A DNA stretch of 64,000 bases from Parietaria judaica (GCA_954871525.1 OX940866.1:16081001-16145000), one strand, 5' to 3'. Shown: positions 46,406 through 57,973, counted from the stretch's first letter. Notes: a model not told the origin generated them from the sequence alone. Made by a program: numbers and translations.

Positions 46406-46505
46406 CTAACGGATCAAACATTGGGTACATTAGCCGCCAAAAATAAACATTGGGTATATAATCCGAAGAAAATCAAACATTGGGTACATTAGCCGCAGTT
46501 TACCC
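46406..46505. mobile_element. MULE-terminus-like patch at the deletion junction
   Basis: Three copies of AACATTGGGTA(C/T)AT ending CCGCAGTTTACCCT. This resembles the inverse of the GGGTTAAT...CGGCAAAAATACCCAA ends of the fold-back MULEs. It replaces about 2.2 kb of LTR and leader. It probably marks a MULE insertion followed by deletion. Confidence 0.5.
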
Positions 46506-48371
46506 TAAAATCAAATATAAAAATATTTATTAAAAAACAATTTCGAATTTATCCATAAACTATAATTCGAATATATATATAAATATATATAATTAATTAA
46601 TTTTCAATCCGACGGTAAAGATTAAATCTTAGACCGATCTAACGGAGATAATTAATTAACCAAAATTCGAAAAATGAAACTTGGTCACCAAGTTATTAAT
46701 TTCGAATTTATCAATATTCTAATCCAACGGCTGATATTAAATCATAACCGATCCAATGGATAATATTGATTTTAGGGATTTGCTAAAATACCAAAACATT
46801 TGGTACTTATGCCGCAAATTTGGAAAGACCAAGTCATACCATTCGAATTTAGCTAGGGTTTCATATATCAAACCCTAATTCGAATTTACACATATGAATA
46901 TATATAAATATATATTTTTATTTATTAATATAAATCTATTAATTATTAATTAATTATTAATAAGATATTAATAATTAAATCCAAGTAATTAAATTATATT
47001 AATATTTCCTGATCTCAATATCACACATTAAAATGTCATGGTGCCACACCATCATTTAAATTCGTGACATGTGATTTAATTTCAAAGTTTATCGAACCGA
47101 TCATAAACTTAGAAAATCCATAAATCACTAACCGTAAGTCGAAATGACTCGGTTCAAAAAGAAAATTTGCTTAGAATTTAATTTCCAACAACATGGTGCT
47201 GATAGAAAATCTAAATTCTAACTTTCTTTTATCAGTTAATTTCGTGTACCAAAATATGGTACTTTTGCCACGCTAACGATAAAACTATCTGACGTCTGCC
47301 AACGACCTTTCAGTTTTATAAGTCAAGCCAAATGATTAAACATTATCCAGAATGTATTTTAATGACGTACGTATCATCCGTTACGGAGCTATCCTGGGGA
47401 CCATGGACCCGTATCACTTAAGCTCCAACGAACTGCTAGTTGTTCGTCAAACCTCGAAGTGATTCCACTATAGACCCGAGGCTGCACTCTTTAGTGATAC
47501 GGTATATATTATTCCTTTTATAACAGCAGGGTGTCCATTGATACAATCAAATTCGGGTTATTGATCTTTCACTTGATGATCCACACACGAGCAGGCGGTT
47601 TCTACCGTTATGCCCCTCATTGCATTTTCATCCTTGACTCAGTCAGTAATATTATGAGTAACCCACTTATGGTTTCGATTCATAAGTTGCGCACGGGTAC
47701 CTCTCACTTATCACCACCGACAATCAAGGGAATCATCATCACTCTGAAGAGAGCTGTGTGATGCCCATGTCTATGACCAAGCTACCCTTACTGCTGACTA
47801 TCATGTTCCCAAAATAATAGTGTTGGGAACAGCGGTAATATTTCGTGTTCTTTAACGGTTAAATCAAAGAACAATCAAGCTAGCAGCTTGGACTCAAGAT
47901 CACTCAGGACTTAGATCGAATATCCATTTGATCATCTACTAGTGACTCAACTCCAAGTTATCAGTGACGGTCTTATATGATAACTTCCGGAGTTTAAGTC
48001 AGGTCCAGTCCAGTATGAAGACACTTCATACTTAATGCACTTCTAGTGAGTGTGACACACACAAAATCCAGAATAGGATTGTCACTTAGTCACATTAATG
48101 ACCTTATACGATTAATGGGCTCCCAACCAGTTAATCAGGTCACGGATATTTTAAGTTCATTTATTATGATTATTAATTCTTCTTCACATTGACTCTGTTG
48201 TGATAATAATTCATAATTGCATCCTTTATGAACTAAGGATCAAACATTCTATTTTACTCTACCAGAAACTATAATAACATTATCATAATAAGTATCATCT
48301 TTATTCAACGACTTGTCATAATCTTTTACACATGGATAAAATATCTTGTTTAAGGACACATATGTCCAACA
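46506..48371 (-). mobile_element. Copia copy M, partial 5' LTR
   Basis: Matches LTR sequence from 32451 rightwards and then the part corresponding to 41708-42817, ending ATATGTCCAACA at 48371. The R-U5 portion with the promoter (equivalent of 31565-32450) is missing. The right flank ATTTT (48372-48376) matches GTTTT at 31560-31564 in four of five bases. Confidence 0.85.
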
Positions 48372-48376
48372 ATTTT

Positions 48377-48471
48377 TTATGATTCTTGTAGGATCATACA
48401 ATGCCATAGTCAGGGATGCATTCAAGTTGTTGTTGTTGATGATGCTCTTCGTGCTGATGCTACGACTATAG
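48377..48471 (+). pseudogene. Split membrane-protein gene, 3' part
   Basis: Joined in phase after 31564, it encodes about 31 residues starting MILVGSYNAIVRDAF, then a Leu/Met-rich hydrophobic segment, with TAG at 48469-48471. That gives a ~171-residue ancestral protein with a hydrophobic C-terminus. The open phase and matching hydrophobic character on both sides of a 16.8 kb insert support one interrupted gene. Confidence 0.55.
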
Positions 48472-48577
48472 CAATACATGAGGACTAAATAATTGGTTTT
48501 TAGTTATTATGTTTTGTATTTTTTTTTATATTAGCTCATTAATAGAGCTCTAAGACATGTTTTGGATGATGATATTA

Positions 48578-49373
48578 GGGTTAATTGCGGCAATAATACA
48601 CAATCATTGGTCAACAGGGGTTTTAGGTCCCCAACCTTTCAAAGTGTGGGAAAAACTACACAACGTTTGTTGAATGTAAAATCCGTTGGTCCTTCCGTTA
48701 GGAATGTTAAATTCTGCTGATGTGACATCGTTAAACTGCCAAATAGACTGCTAACTTGTAATATAAATTACATAACCTAATTAATAAGAATAAATTAAAT
48801 CATATTTTAATTATGATTCAAAAAATAAATTAAAACTTTAAATTAACGAATAATACTTATTTAACGCGTAGTTCCTATTTTAAACTCGTGCTTCAATATT
48901 ATTCACATTTTACTATGTCGTTTTATAAATTACAGTTGTTTTTAATAATCAGTCGTTTTTCCAAAATTTTAGTCGTTTCTAATAAACTGTCGTTATGTAA
49001 TCTTTGCAAATTTTAGTCGTGTTTAATAATTCATCGTTTTTCAAAATTTTAGTCATGTTCGACGAAGAGTCTGTTAGATTTTTAGGAGGGAGTAAAAATT
49101 ATTTATTTAATTTAAAGTATTAATTTTTTTTTAAATCATAATTAAAATCTGATTTAATTTATTCGTATTAATTAAGTTATGTAATTAATATTACAAGTTG
49201 GCAGTCCATTTGGCAGTTTAACGATGCCACATCAGCAGAATTTAACATCCCTAACGGAAGGACCAACGGATTTTACATTCAACAAACGTTGTGTATTTTT
49301 TCCACACTTTGAAAGGTTGGGGACCTAAAACCCCTGTTGGCCAAAGGTTGTGCATTATTGCCGCAATTAACCC
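48578..49373. mobile_element. Fold-back MULE with perfect 9-bp TSD
   Basis: The ends are GGGTTAATTGCGGCAATAAT and its inverse. ATGATATTA is duplicated at 48569-48577 and 49374-49382. The arms are about 265 bp, including GGACCTAAAACCCCTGTTG on one side and its inverse on the other. The loop holds repeated TTTTAGTCGTTT-like units. Non-coding. Confidence 0.9.
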
Positions 49374-49436
49374 ATGATATTATGTTGTTTCACATTTTGG
49401 ATGTTATTCGGTGAAACATTCGGCTTATTAGATGTA

Positions 49437-49663
49437 CTAGTAGATTGTGCGCGCTTTGCGCGATGGTTAAAAACATAATTTATAATTTTAAATGAGTATA
49501 TTAAACTTATTTATCCTTAATATTTTTTTCTTCAAAACAAAATTGTGACATTCATTATAAAAGAATAAAAATAATTCTTATCATATAAAGCCACAGTGAT
49601 ATATATTTCAATAATCAAGTAATTTTCTTTTGATACCGAAATATATGAATCTTTATATTATAC

Positions 49664-49729
<66 letters not shown>

Positions 49730-51718
49730 GTGTATATACTATTGGTGATGATAACAAACAACCCCATTATACAATTTTCGGAAGTCTAATTCTATACACA
49801 AATCAACACCTTGTAATAATGAAAACACAATAAAAAGTTTGCAAGAATCCAATACTCACTTGTGTTGCGCATTGTGATTACTACTCATTTACATTAAAAA
49901 CAATGGCTTGCCAGTTCAAATGTATGATGAGCAACACCCAAAAGAACAAAGTTCTACAAATAACTAGCAATAAATTGATCCAAACTGACGTATATATGAG
50001 GAAATATTATAGAGATAGAGAGCATATGATATGTATATAGACAGATCTAGAGAGATAGAGCATCAAATTGTGAATTTGCCAAAGCCATTACCTCTTGTAC
50101 ATAAACCACAGGAAAATGCGTTATATATATATATATATATAATATAATATATATATATATATATAACTACAACATCCAATTTTAGAATCAGAGAAAAAAA
50201 ATTACCGCAATAGTAAATTGATTGAACAAACTGGATTTCGTTTCAAACACACACTTTCGTTGAAGCTTCTTTAATTAACAAAGTACATCAAATGGAATGA
50301 AAAACATGGTGGAAAAATTGAATTAGAGATAAAGATAAAAATCATGCCGTAAGTTGGATCAATCTCAGTCGTAATCCTTGAGAAACAACATCGTTCTAGG
50401 CTTGGCTGAAGCTAAAACAAAATTAGATAATAAATACAAAATAAAAAAATATGAAAAAAAAAAGAGAGAACAAAATAACACTACTACTTTATGATTTTAA
50501 AAATATTAAGAGTATTTTTTGAGTTGTAACAATATTCCTAGCAGAAATCGTTGCTTTGCGCTCGTTGATGTATCTTCTTCACGTGAATGAAGATTTCCAC
50601 CTCCGAGCCATGAGCTGTTCAAACCAAACTAAAGCGAAAAAAGAATAGTAAATACAGAAACAATTCAAATCTAAAATAAAAAATAAAATAAAAAAGCAAC
50701 AAAATATAAAACAAATGGCGAACATAGTTGAATACCGCTATATTAAGTAGAATATTGAACATGGTAAAAAAATCTTTCTCCGTTAAATCTCGAAGAACCT
50801 GTGAAAATTGAAGAGCTAAAACATGTTTGTCACCAAATGAACTGAATAAAATATATCTATTTATAGAGCATGGAAAAATTTAACTTTGAGACTTTTGTAA
50901 TTCTAAAACTGTTACCCTCATTATTTTTTACTCAACTTTATTCCTTTGAGACCCTTGTAATTCCAGAAACGTTACAATTTTATTATTTTTTACACAATAT
51001 TCCACTTTAATGCAATTAACTTATCATCTACCTTATTTATCATTGTTCGTCAATAACACATGAAGACTCAAGACTTGTTTACTATTAAAAAATGGTTTTT
51101 ATAATAACTTCTCACCAATCAATATTGAAAATAAAATGTAAAACTTAAACTTAGTGGTAGAAATAAATAGACATCCTAACAGTTTTTTTATGCCAATTTC
51201 ATATTGAATATTCTAAAAATATTATCGGATATCTCAGTTTGTGTATATAATGTTCTCTTATATATTATGTTTGACACAACTACAGGTGTTTGACAGTAAC
51301 AATTCCAATGATTTTCACAATGATAAAATACATATTTTCGCGGCATAAGTATTATTAGTTATAACAAAGTAATATTTTATAAATAAGTGGAATTGAAAAG
51401 AATCATATGTATCGATTAATTATTAATTATAACCGTCAATGTTTATCAGTATATCACTTAATGCAATATTTTGATATTGCATGCATTTAAATTTAAAAGG
51501 AAATTGAAAGCAAATAAAAAGAGACGTATATTTTCCAAACAAAAGAATACATAGAAATTTTTAATGCACAAAAAAAAAAAAAAAAAAAATTCTATAAAAA
51601 TTAGAATTCTCAATACTTTGTTCTTATTATGCCAAATTGTTAACTCCTTTTGTGGTTTCTCTTTTTTTTTTTAATTATGTCATGTCACTTGTGAGTTCCT
51701 CCTTTTATAATATATAGA
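49437..51718 (-). mobile_element. Non-autonomous Helitron
   Basis: On the minus strand the 5' end is TCTATATATTATAAAAGGAG (from 51718). The 3' end has a hairpin CGCGC-AAA-GCGCG followed by ACAATCTACTAG (ending at 49437). The flanks are A on the 5' side and T on the 3' side, as expected for Helitron insertion between A and T. 2.28 kb, with no Rep/helicase and no gene fragment I can name. It includes (TA)n/(GA)n tracts at 49670-49722 and 50126-50164. Confidence 0.75.
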
Positions 51719-52029
51719 TTTATCAGTATATCACTTAATGCAATATTTTGATATTGCATGCATTTAAAAGGAAATTGAAAGCAAATAAAAAGAGACGTAT
51801 ATTTTCCAAACAAAAGAATACATAGAAATTTTTAATGCACCATTTTTTGTGGCAATTAATAACAAATAAATAAATAAATAAATGAAAATTCTATAAAAAT
51901 TAGAATTCTCAATACTCTGTTCTTATTATGCCAAATTGTTAACTCCTTTAGTGGTTTCTCATTTTTTTTCAATGCTTTGATCATATTATGCCATGTCACT
52001 TATGAGTTCCTCCTTTTATAATATATAGA
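51442..52029 (-). repeat. Tandem duplication of the Helitron 5' end
   Basis: 51442-51718 and 51719-52029 are direct repeats (both contain TTGATATTGCATGCATTTAA and AAGAGACGTATATTTTCC). Each ends in the same Helitron 5' terminus, so two complete 5' ends lie about 0.3 kb apart. The copies differ by small indels. Confidence 0.8.
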
Positions 52030-52251
52030 TTTTATTTTGATGACTTTATAATGAAAGACGTTCTTATTTCCATGATTGGTCTCTTTTTTTTGCATGTGAT
52101 AATCTCGACTTCGTCATCACTATTACATTGTTAAATTAACTTAATAATTTTATTTCATTTTTATCTTCATTCCGTAGCAATCTGGGATCAACGTAATCAA
52201 TACCTGATAAATTAATTACTTGATAAAAAAATTAAGGGATATTAAAGACAA

Positions 52252-52710
52252 GGGTTAATGACGGCAAAAATACCCAATGTTTGGTCAAAGAACCCCTCGT
52301 GTACCCAAAGTTTAAAAGTGGTGGGAAAAGTACCCAAAGTCGCATTTGGGGAGTTGACCACTCCATTCTCGTAACGCAGTTAACTTACCCGTCAACTCTG
52401 GCCACGTGGACAAACGTGGGTTGTTGACATAGCAAGTTTTTGCCACGTGAATGAGCCCACATCCGCCTCATTTACGATAAAACAACGAATTAAACCCATA
52501 ATTGGGCTTGTCCACGTGGCAAAAAATTATTATGTCAGCAACTCACATTTGTCCACGTGGCCAGAGTTGACGGGTAAGTTAACTGCGTTACGAGAATGGA
52601 GTGGTCAACTCCCCAAATGCGACTTTAGGTACTTTTCCCACCACTTTTAAACTTTGGGTACACGAGGGGTTCTTTGACCAAACATTGGGTGTTTTTGTCT
52701 TCATTAACCC
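52252..52710. mobile_element. Fold-back MULE, same family as 11676-12144
   Basis: The ends are GGGTTAATGACGGCAAAAAT and a diverged inverse ending TCATTAACCC. TTAAAGACAA is duplicated at 52242-52251 and 52711-52720 (10 bp). The arms are about 200 bp. The ORF at 52447-52650 lies in the palindrome and is not a gene. Confidence 0.85.
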
Positions 52711-52720
52711 TTAAAGACAA

Positions 52721-54585
52721 TAATACTTTTATATGCATAGACTTGCAGCTGATTTATCTAATGACATTAAGCTTTATTTTATTGTCGTTTGAAATGCAAA
52801 ATCATCTGTGTCTTATGTACAGAACGCAATATTTAAAATAAAATGTGCTTTATTACTGAAATACTGTGTCCAAAAGTTGCAAATTGGGGTTTTTTTTTTT
52901 TGGTTTTTGACTCGTGCTTGGCTATTAATATGGTGTGGGATGTTGATATTTTAGTGACATGACAAGGATATTAAGTTATCCTGATTTGTTATACGACCGT
53001 AACGTTACTCTCAACGTATGCATGTATAATCATTTCACACAGATATTTGTCTTAAATATACTATACAATATGACACTAATTATGTTGTGGTTTTTTGAAC
53101 ATATCCGATGATATATAAATTATATATTAACAAGTAGTTGGGAACTTTTACTTAACCAAAAAAAAGTCGGGAACTTTTCTATGCTTTAATTTGTTCAAGT
53201 TAATTACCTATCTTATTTAATCAACGCGTTATCTTAATTACCTATCCGATGGTTTTTTTTTTTTAATGAACTTTTACTTTTAATTGTAAGCATTGTGTAC
53301 GTGTGCTGTGCATGTATATACTTAAGCTTCATAGTAGAAAAATAGCACTGACCCATTTCACAAGGATGAGATCGGTTATATGACAATCGCTTCATCAATT
53401 GTTTCGTTCTTGTATAATATTCAACACAAAAAATATTTAAGTCGATTATATATATCCCCATTATGGAATGTTGCTTTTATATAATTTTTCTTTTCATTTT
53501 ACAAAAATATACCTTTTATTTTAAAAAAAATAAACAAAAATATTCTTTCAAACAATATTATAATTCTTTTATATCCACCGGTTATTTTAATTCTTAAAAA
53601 CCTAGATATACCCCTTCATAGTATTAAAAAAAAAATTTACATATAACTTAACTTTATTGTAAAAAAAATATAACATTATTTTATAAAAGGTCAAAATATC
53701 CTAGTCAATTTTAGGTATATTTAATTTTATGAAATTGATTAAAAAGCAGCAAAATCTAGGGCTTATTAGGCTTAAAGAGTATATTTTAGGTGTTCATGAA
53801 AATAGATGGTAAATTAATGTTATGAAAAATGAAAAAAAAAAAGGTGTATAAAGATACAAATTTTTCTATCAATAATAACATCCTAAGAGAATGTTGAAAT
53901 GTTTAGCACATATGTACTATACATTGTTGCGGTAATGATGAATCATGATGTTTCTCTATTTTAATATAATGCCATTTTCTGAAATATTGTTAAAAAAAAA
54001 TTGGCAAATTATTCTAAATTTTTCATTTGTCACCCTGGGTCCCACCACACTAGTGTAGTTGATAAAATTCTATGTTTATTTTTCGAACAATATATTATAT
54101 TGTTAGTTTTCATTTGGATTACATTGGACTCCAATATTTCAATTTTGAAATTATATTGGAATTTTCCTAGATATGGTTACTCTATTGCTCATTGTCATAC
54201 GTGGGTCTCTCTCTGCCCCACCCCAAGAAAAATACCCGAATTAAATAAAATCAATAAAATACTTATCATGGCAACTCTATAGAGCTTGATAATTTATCTT
54301 CCTTTTGCCTTAATCTGAGAGAGAGACCCTTGCCAGCCAAATAACTGCTTTTTGCGAAAGGAAATATCTTCCATCACAAATAACTATAATTAAAATAACA
54401 CATCTAGATTTAAAAAAAAAAAAAGTGTGCATCATTTACAAAGTAAAAGATACACCACATTTTCTAGTAAAGATAGTGGAATAATTTGCACACTTGAAAT
54501 TGGCTAAATATACGTAGGCTCAATCTCAAAGCTCCATCTCCGTGTGGCTTAGCGGTATTTTGTCATTCATATATTCCATAATTAT
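52721..54585. other. AT-rich intergenic DNA
   Basis: No supported gene or element. The ORF at 54001-54282 has no recognisable domain. Confidence 0.5.
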
Positions 54586-54589
54586 AATA

Positions 54590-55174
54590 TTATCCTCCTC
54601 CCGAACAGGAGGAGGAAGAACCAAAACCCTAGAATCGAGAAATACAGGGGCGAGAACGAGAGGAATCTGTATGAGAAGTTCTTATGGTGGAGAGATAATC
54701 CCGGGAATATTCCCCGCCTTTGAGATTGTAGAGCTCGGTGCGGACGGTCATGTTGACAGCTGTGAGCAGCGATGCACAGTTCACGAACAAGACGCAATAC
54801 ACGTTCAGAGATTTGACGGTGAACGAGTGAGAGACCGGAGAGAGAGTTCATGGAGTCTGAAGGTACCGAGAGCGTACTTGGAATCGAGGAGGCAAAACCC
54901 GGGCCTACATGCACCTGGTTTTCCAATCGGCTTGTCGGAGAGCCACATCGGCGACGAGGACGAACCCTAGGCGGGACGGATCTGGTGCGACGGAGGTGTA
55001 GGATATGGCAGCGATTCGGTCGACGGAGATGGTGACGTGGCCGGTGTCGGTGAAGCCGAATTCGTCCACGTAGATCCTGGGATTGGCATCGGAATTGATC
55101 GTTAGGGTTCTGATATCGGCACCTGCGATGGAGAAGAGGAGGCATAGGAGGACGACCGCGAAGTGGAGAGACAT
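54590..55174 (-). pseudogene. GPR107/CAND7-like (lung seven-TM family) pseudogene, N-terminal part
   Basis: The minus strand starts at ATG 55174 with a signal peptide (MSLHFAVVLLCLLFSIAGA). The conserved lumenal start of the GOST/CAND7 family follows (FGFTDTGHVTISV, then DPSRLGFVLVAD). Homology then jumps frames: PGFCLLDSKYALGTFRLHEL in a second frame and NVYCVLFVNCASLLTAVNMT in a third. The entry to the first transmembrane helix (LYFSILGFWFFLLLFG) lies near 54600. Family proteins sit in the Golgi/secretory membranes. Three frames within 0.6 kb and the absence of the seven-helix part show a truncated, frameshifted copy. Family assignment is from remembered motifs. Confidence 0.6.
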
Positions 55175-55219
55175 CTCTGAAACCCTAAAAATATAATTAA
55201 AAAGAATGGGAAACAATTC

Positions 55220-56359
55220 TAGTTATATAGACCTTCACCAGCGTATCTCCTCTTCACGTACACAATAAAAGAATATTAAATGTAAATGTAGTAACTAAAG
55301 AAACTAAGAAAAGACCTACTAAATGTAAATCTAGAAACTAAAGGAACTAAGAAAAGAAACAAAATACAAATAAAGCAATCAACCCAAATTGCATGGATTT
55401 AAACTCTGCGATTCAAAACCCCTTGCGTTGACTAATTCAAATAAAGGAATATTACAAAAAATGCATACAACTTAATACCTAAATCCCATAATCATAGCTA
55501 GTACGTAGAAAACCTAATTGTCCATAATTTTGGAAACTAATCACCTTGTTTTGATTCGGTCACCTTTATCCCCACGTCAACCCTACGTGTTTAGTTTTTA
55601 GTTTTTTTTTTTTTTCTTAAGTGGTACTTCTCTAAGAAACCCACATCTTCTAAGTCATTATATATATCACAATTAAATTTAAGAGTTAAACATAGGGTCG
55701 ATATTAAAATTTCTTATAAGTAATAATGTTTTTTAATGGAATAAATAATAATGTTAATATGGGCTGAAATTCATTATTTAAAAAAAAAAATCAGGGAAAA
55801 TACTGTATCTATGGTTTTTTTCTACTTTTTCTCTGCAGTGAGTCGATTATATTAATGCTTAAATTGCATGGTAAATTACGACCACATGCAAGTAAAATTA
55901 GAAGAATCAGATCAGAACAACTTTCCAGCTCGACTTTTTTCTATGAAGTCAAAATAGGGTCCTCGGTTACATTTATATATTTAAAAAGTTCGCTCGTATA
56001 TTGGATAACAGGTCAGAGAGCGTTCAACCCCCCTCCCCCAAATATTTATTATTATATTTCAATTTTTATTTTTATTTTTAGTAGAAATTTAACTTTGCTC
56101 TACCAATTTTCACTAAAAACTTTAATATTGACCCTCTCATATAATTTTTGACAAAATTTTAAATATACCTCCATCTGAGTATAAATCATGGTTTCACCGT
56201 ACTCGTTCAAAGCTTCGATAATCTCGGGGAAGATGAATTTTATGCCATTTTAATATGATTACGTGAATTTTTTAAGAGAGAGACTAAAAAATATTAAGAA
56301 AATTGATCATGACACATCAACGTGCCACGCGACATTTTCTATATTTTTGTGAAAGTAAG
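55220..56359. other. AT-rich intergenic DNA
   Basis: No gene recognised. The ORF at 55855-56151 is low-complexity in its second half and has no family match. Confidence 0.5.
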
Positions 56360-56556
56360 GTATTTTTGCCGTCGAATTTTGAACTCAGGTACTTAAGTGT
56401 AATTTTAGATGAAGTCACGTATTTTTGCAGTCAATTTTTTAAGTTAGGTATTTTAGTTCAATTTTAGTTGAAGCCGGGTATTTTTGCCGTTAATTTTTAA
56501 ACTTGAGTATTTAGGTACAACTTTATTCGAAATTGTGTATTTTTGCCGCAATTAAC
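56360..56556. repeat. 59-bp tandem repeat ending in a MULE-like terminus
   Basis: GTATTTTTGCCG-type starts occur at exactly 56360, 56419, 56478 and 56537 (period 59 bp). The last unit stops after GTATTTTTGCCGCAATTAAC, the inverse of the GTTAATTGCGGCAAAAATAC ends of other elements here. Confidence 0.8.
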
Positions 56557-56596
56557 ATATATTAAATTGTAAAACATAATCGTTGTTCTCCCTACG

Positions 56597-57166
56597 TTGT
56601 TCATGAATACCATTAATATATGGGCTTCCACAGGTCAACCAAAGGATATAATACGCGATGATACTACCGCAATAAGCGCTATGGAATGGGTCAATGGTAC
56701 TACTGGAAGGGACTACGAACGCGAATGGATCCATAAAGAGCGGCTCTACTTCCCGATAAACCTTGACTCAGAACACTGGATTTCATGCAAGGCGGATTTA
56801 TTAGAGGCGGAGTTTGTCCTGTATGATTCCACCATTACATACGCCAATGATAAGAAAATTGGTGTAGTCATGCGTCATCTGCAGACCTTTCTTCCTTGGC
56901 TTTTGACATTTCATGATCACTTTGATTATCTTAAAGGGAGAAAGTGGACGTGGAGGCGGGTGGCTTGCCTTCAAAATAAATCGCCAACGGGAGAAACAGG
57001 AGATTTTGGGATCTTCTGCATGAAGTTCATAAAGCTCGATATGGTAAACCGCCCGCTTAACACATTCAACGACGATTTTGTTATGGGAGCCAGAATGAGA
57101 TATGCCGCGGAGATTTACGCAAACAATTTATTAAAAAAAATGAACGCAATGTTATTAGAACAATGA
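56597..57166 (+). pseudogene. Ulp1-like C48 peptidase of a MULE, catalytic Cys lost
   Basis: A 189-codon ORF with the C48 (SUMO-protease) fold signature: His60-Trp (NLDSEHWI), Asp77 (FVLYDST) and Gln126, followed by GDFGIFCMKF. In active Ulp1 proteases the last motif is (D)CG(V/I)F. Here residue 137, the nucleophile position, is Phe, so protease activity is not expected. Such domains are carried by Kaonashi-type MULEs in many plants, and a MULE transposase lies 4 kb downstream on the other strand. The ORF is shorter than typical Ulp1 proteins, so an upstream part may be lost; the start is simply the first ATG. Confidence 0.7.
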
Positions 57167-57973
57167 TCGCTAGGCAGACAATTTGTATTTTTTATTTTTA
57201 TTTTTTTATTAAAGAATACAAAATTAGTAAATATCATTCGCGTTGTGCAAAACACGGATTTATCAGATACAATTACCGCTATGTAAATTAGCGGTAAGAG
57301 AATATAATTAGCGGTAGCAAGGAACTACATCTAGCGGTCCAAATGATTTGATACACACGAGTAATTAAAATTGTTTAGAGGCAATAAATGAATCTTTCGC
57401 TGCTATATAAATATAACAAACCCTTATAGAAAATATAAGCTTCATTACACATCTCTCTCTCTCTCTCTCTCTCTCAACAGAAATTGTTCGTCCATGATAA
57501 TATTGTATGAATGCACCGCCGATGGGTTTTCCGATATTTTATTAGCACGTTTGGTTGTTCCAGCCGCAGTGCATTCATACAATATTTAAAGGGGTGTTCA
57601 TTTTGACTAGGAAACCCTTGCACCACCATCCCAACGTCCAGGTGAGTATTTCTAAATATATTATTGCATGGTATTTATATTTTCAGTATTTTTATTAATA
57701 CATTGACATATATTTTTTTATATTTAGCAGGGAACGAGTCGGCCGATGAAGATATCATGTTTTAGAACGGGGTAATCTACGACCCCGAATATATCATGCT
57801 CTAGAACGTGGTACTCTACGACGTCGAAGATATCACTAGTCGGCTCTGGAGGTTGCTTTTAGTTTTTTTTTTTTATTTGGGGGGGTTTAAAGGTTGTTGT
57901 GATTTTGAAGAACACTTTGGTTGTTTTCTGAAGAAGATATCATGTTTTAGAATGAAGCAATTTGTAGCTTATA
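57167..57973. other. MULE interior, non-coding, with a perfect inverted repeat
   Basis: Contains GCGGTA motifs (57274-57345), a (CT)n tract (57451-57474), and an 18-bp perfect inverted repeat, AATATTGTATGAATGCAC (57499-57516) with its inverse at 57569-57586. It also has three degenerate repeats of GAAGATATCATG (about 57740, 57785, 57935). Confidence 0.6.

Noticed and set aside
52447..52650. 67-codon ORF
   Set aside because: It lies inside a fold-back MULE and is produced by the palindrome.
54001..54282. 93-codon ORF
   Set aside because: No recognisable domain, no TATA or splice context, and AT-rich sequence where chance ORFs are common.
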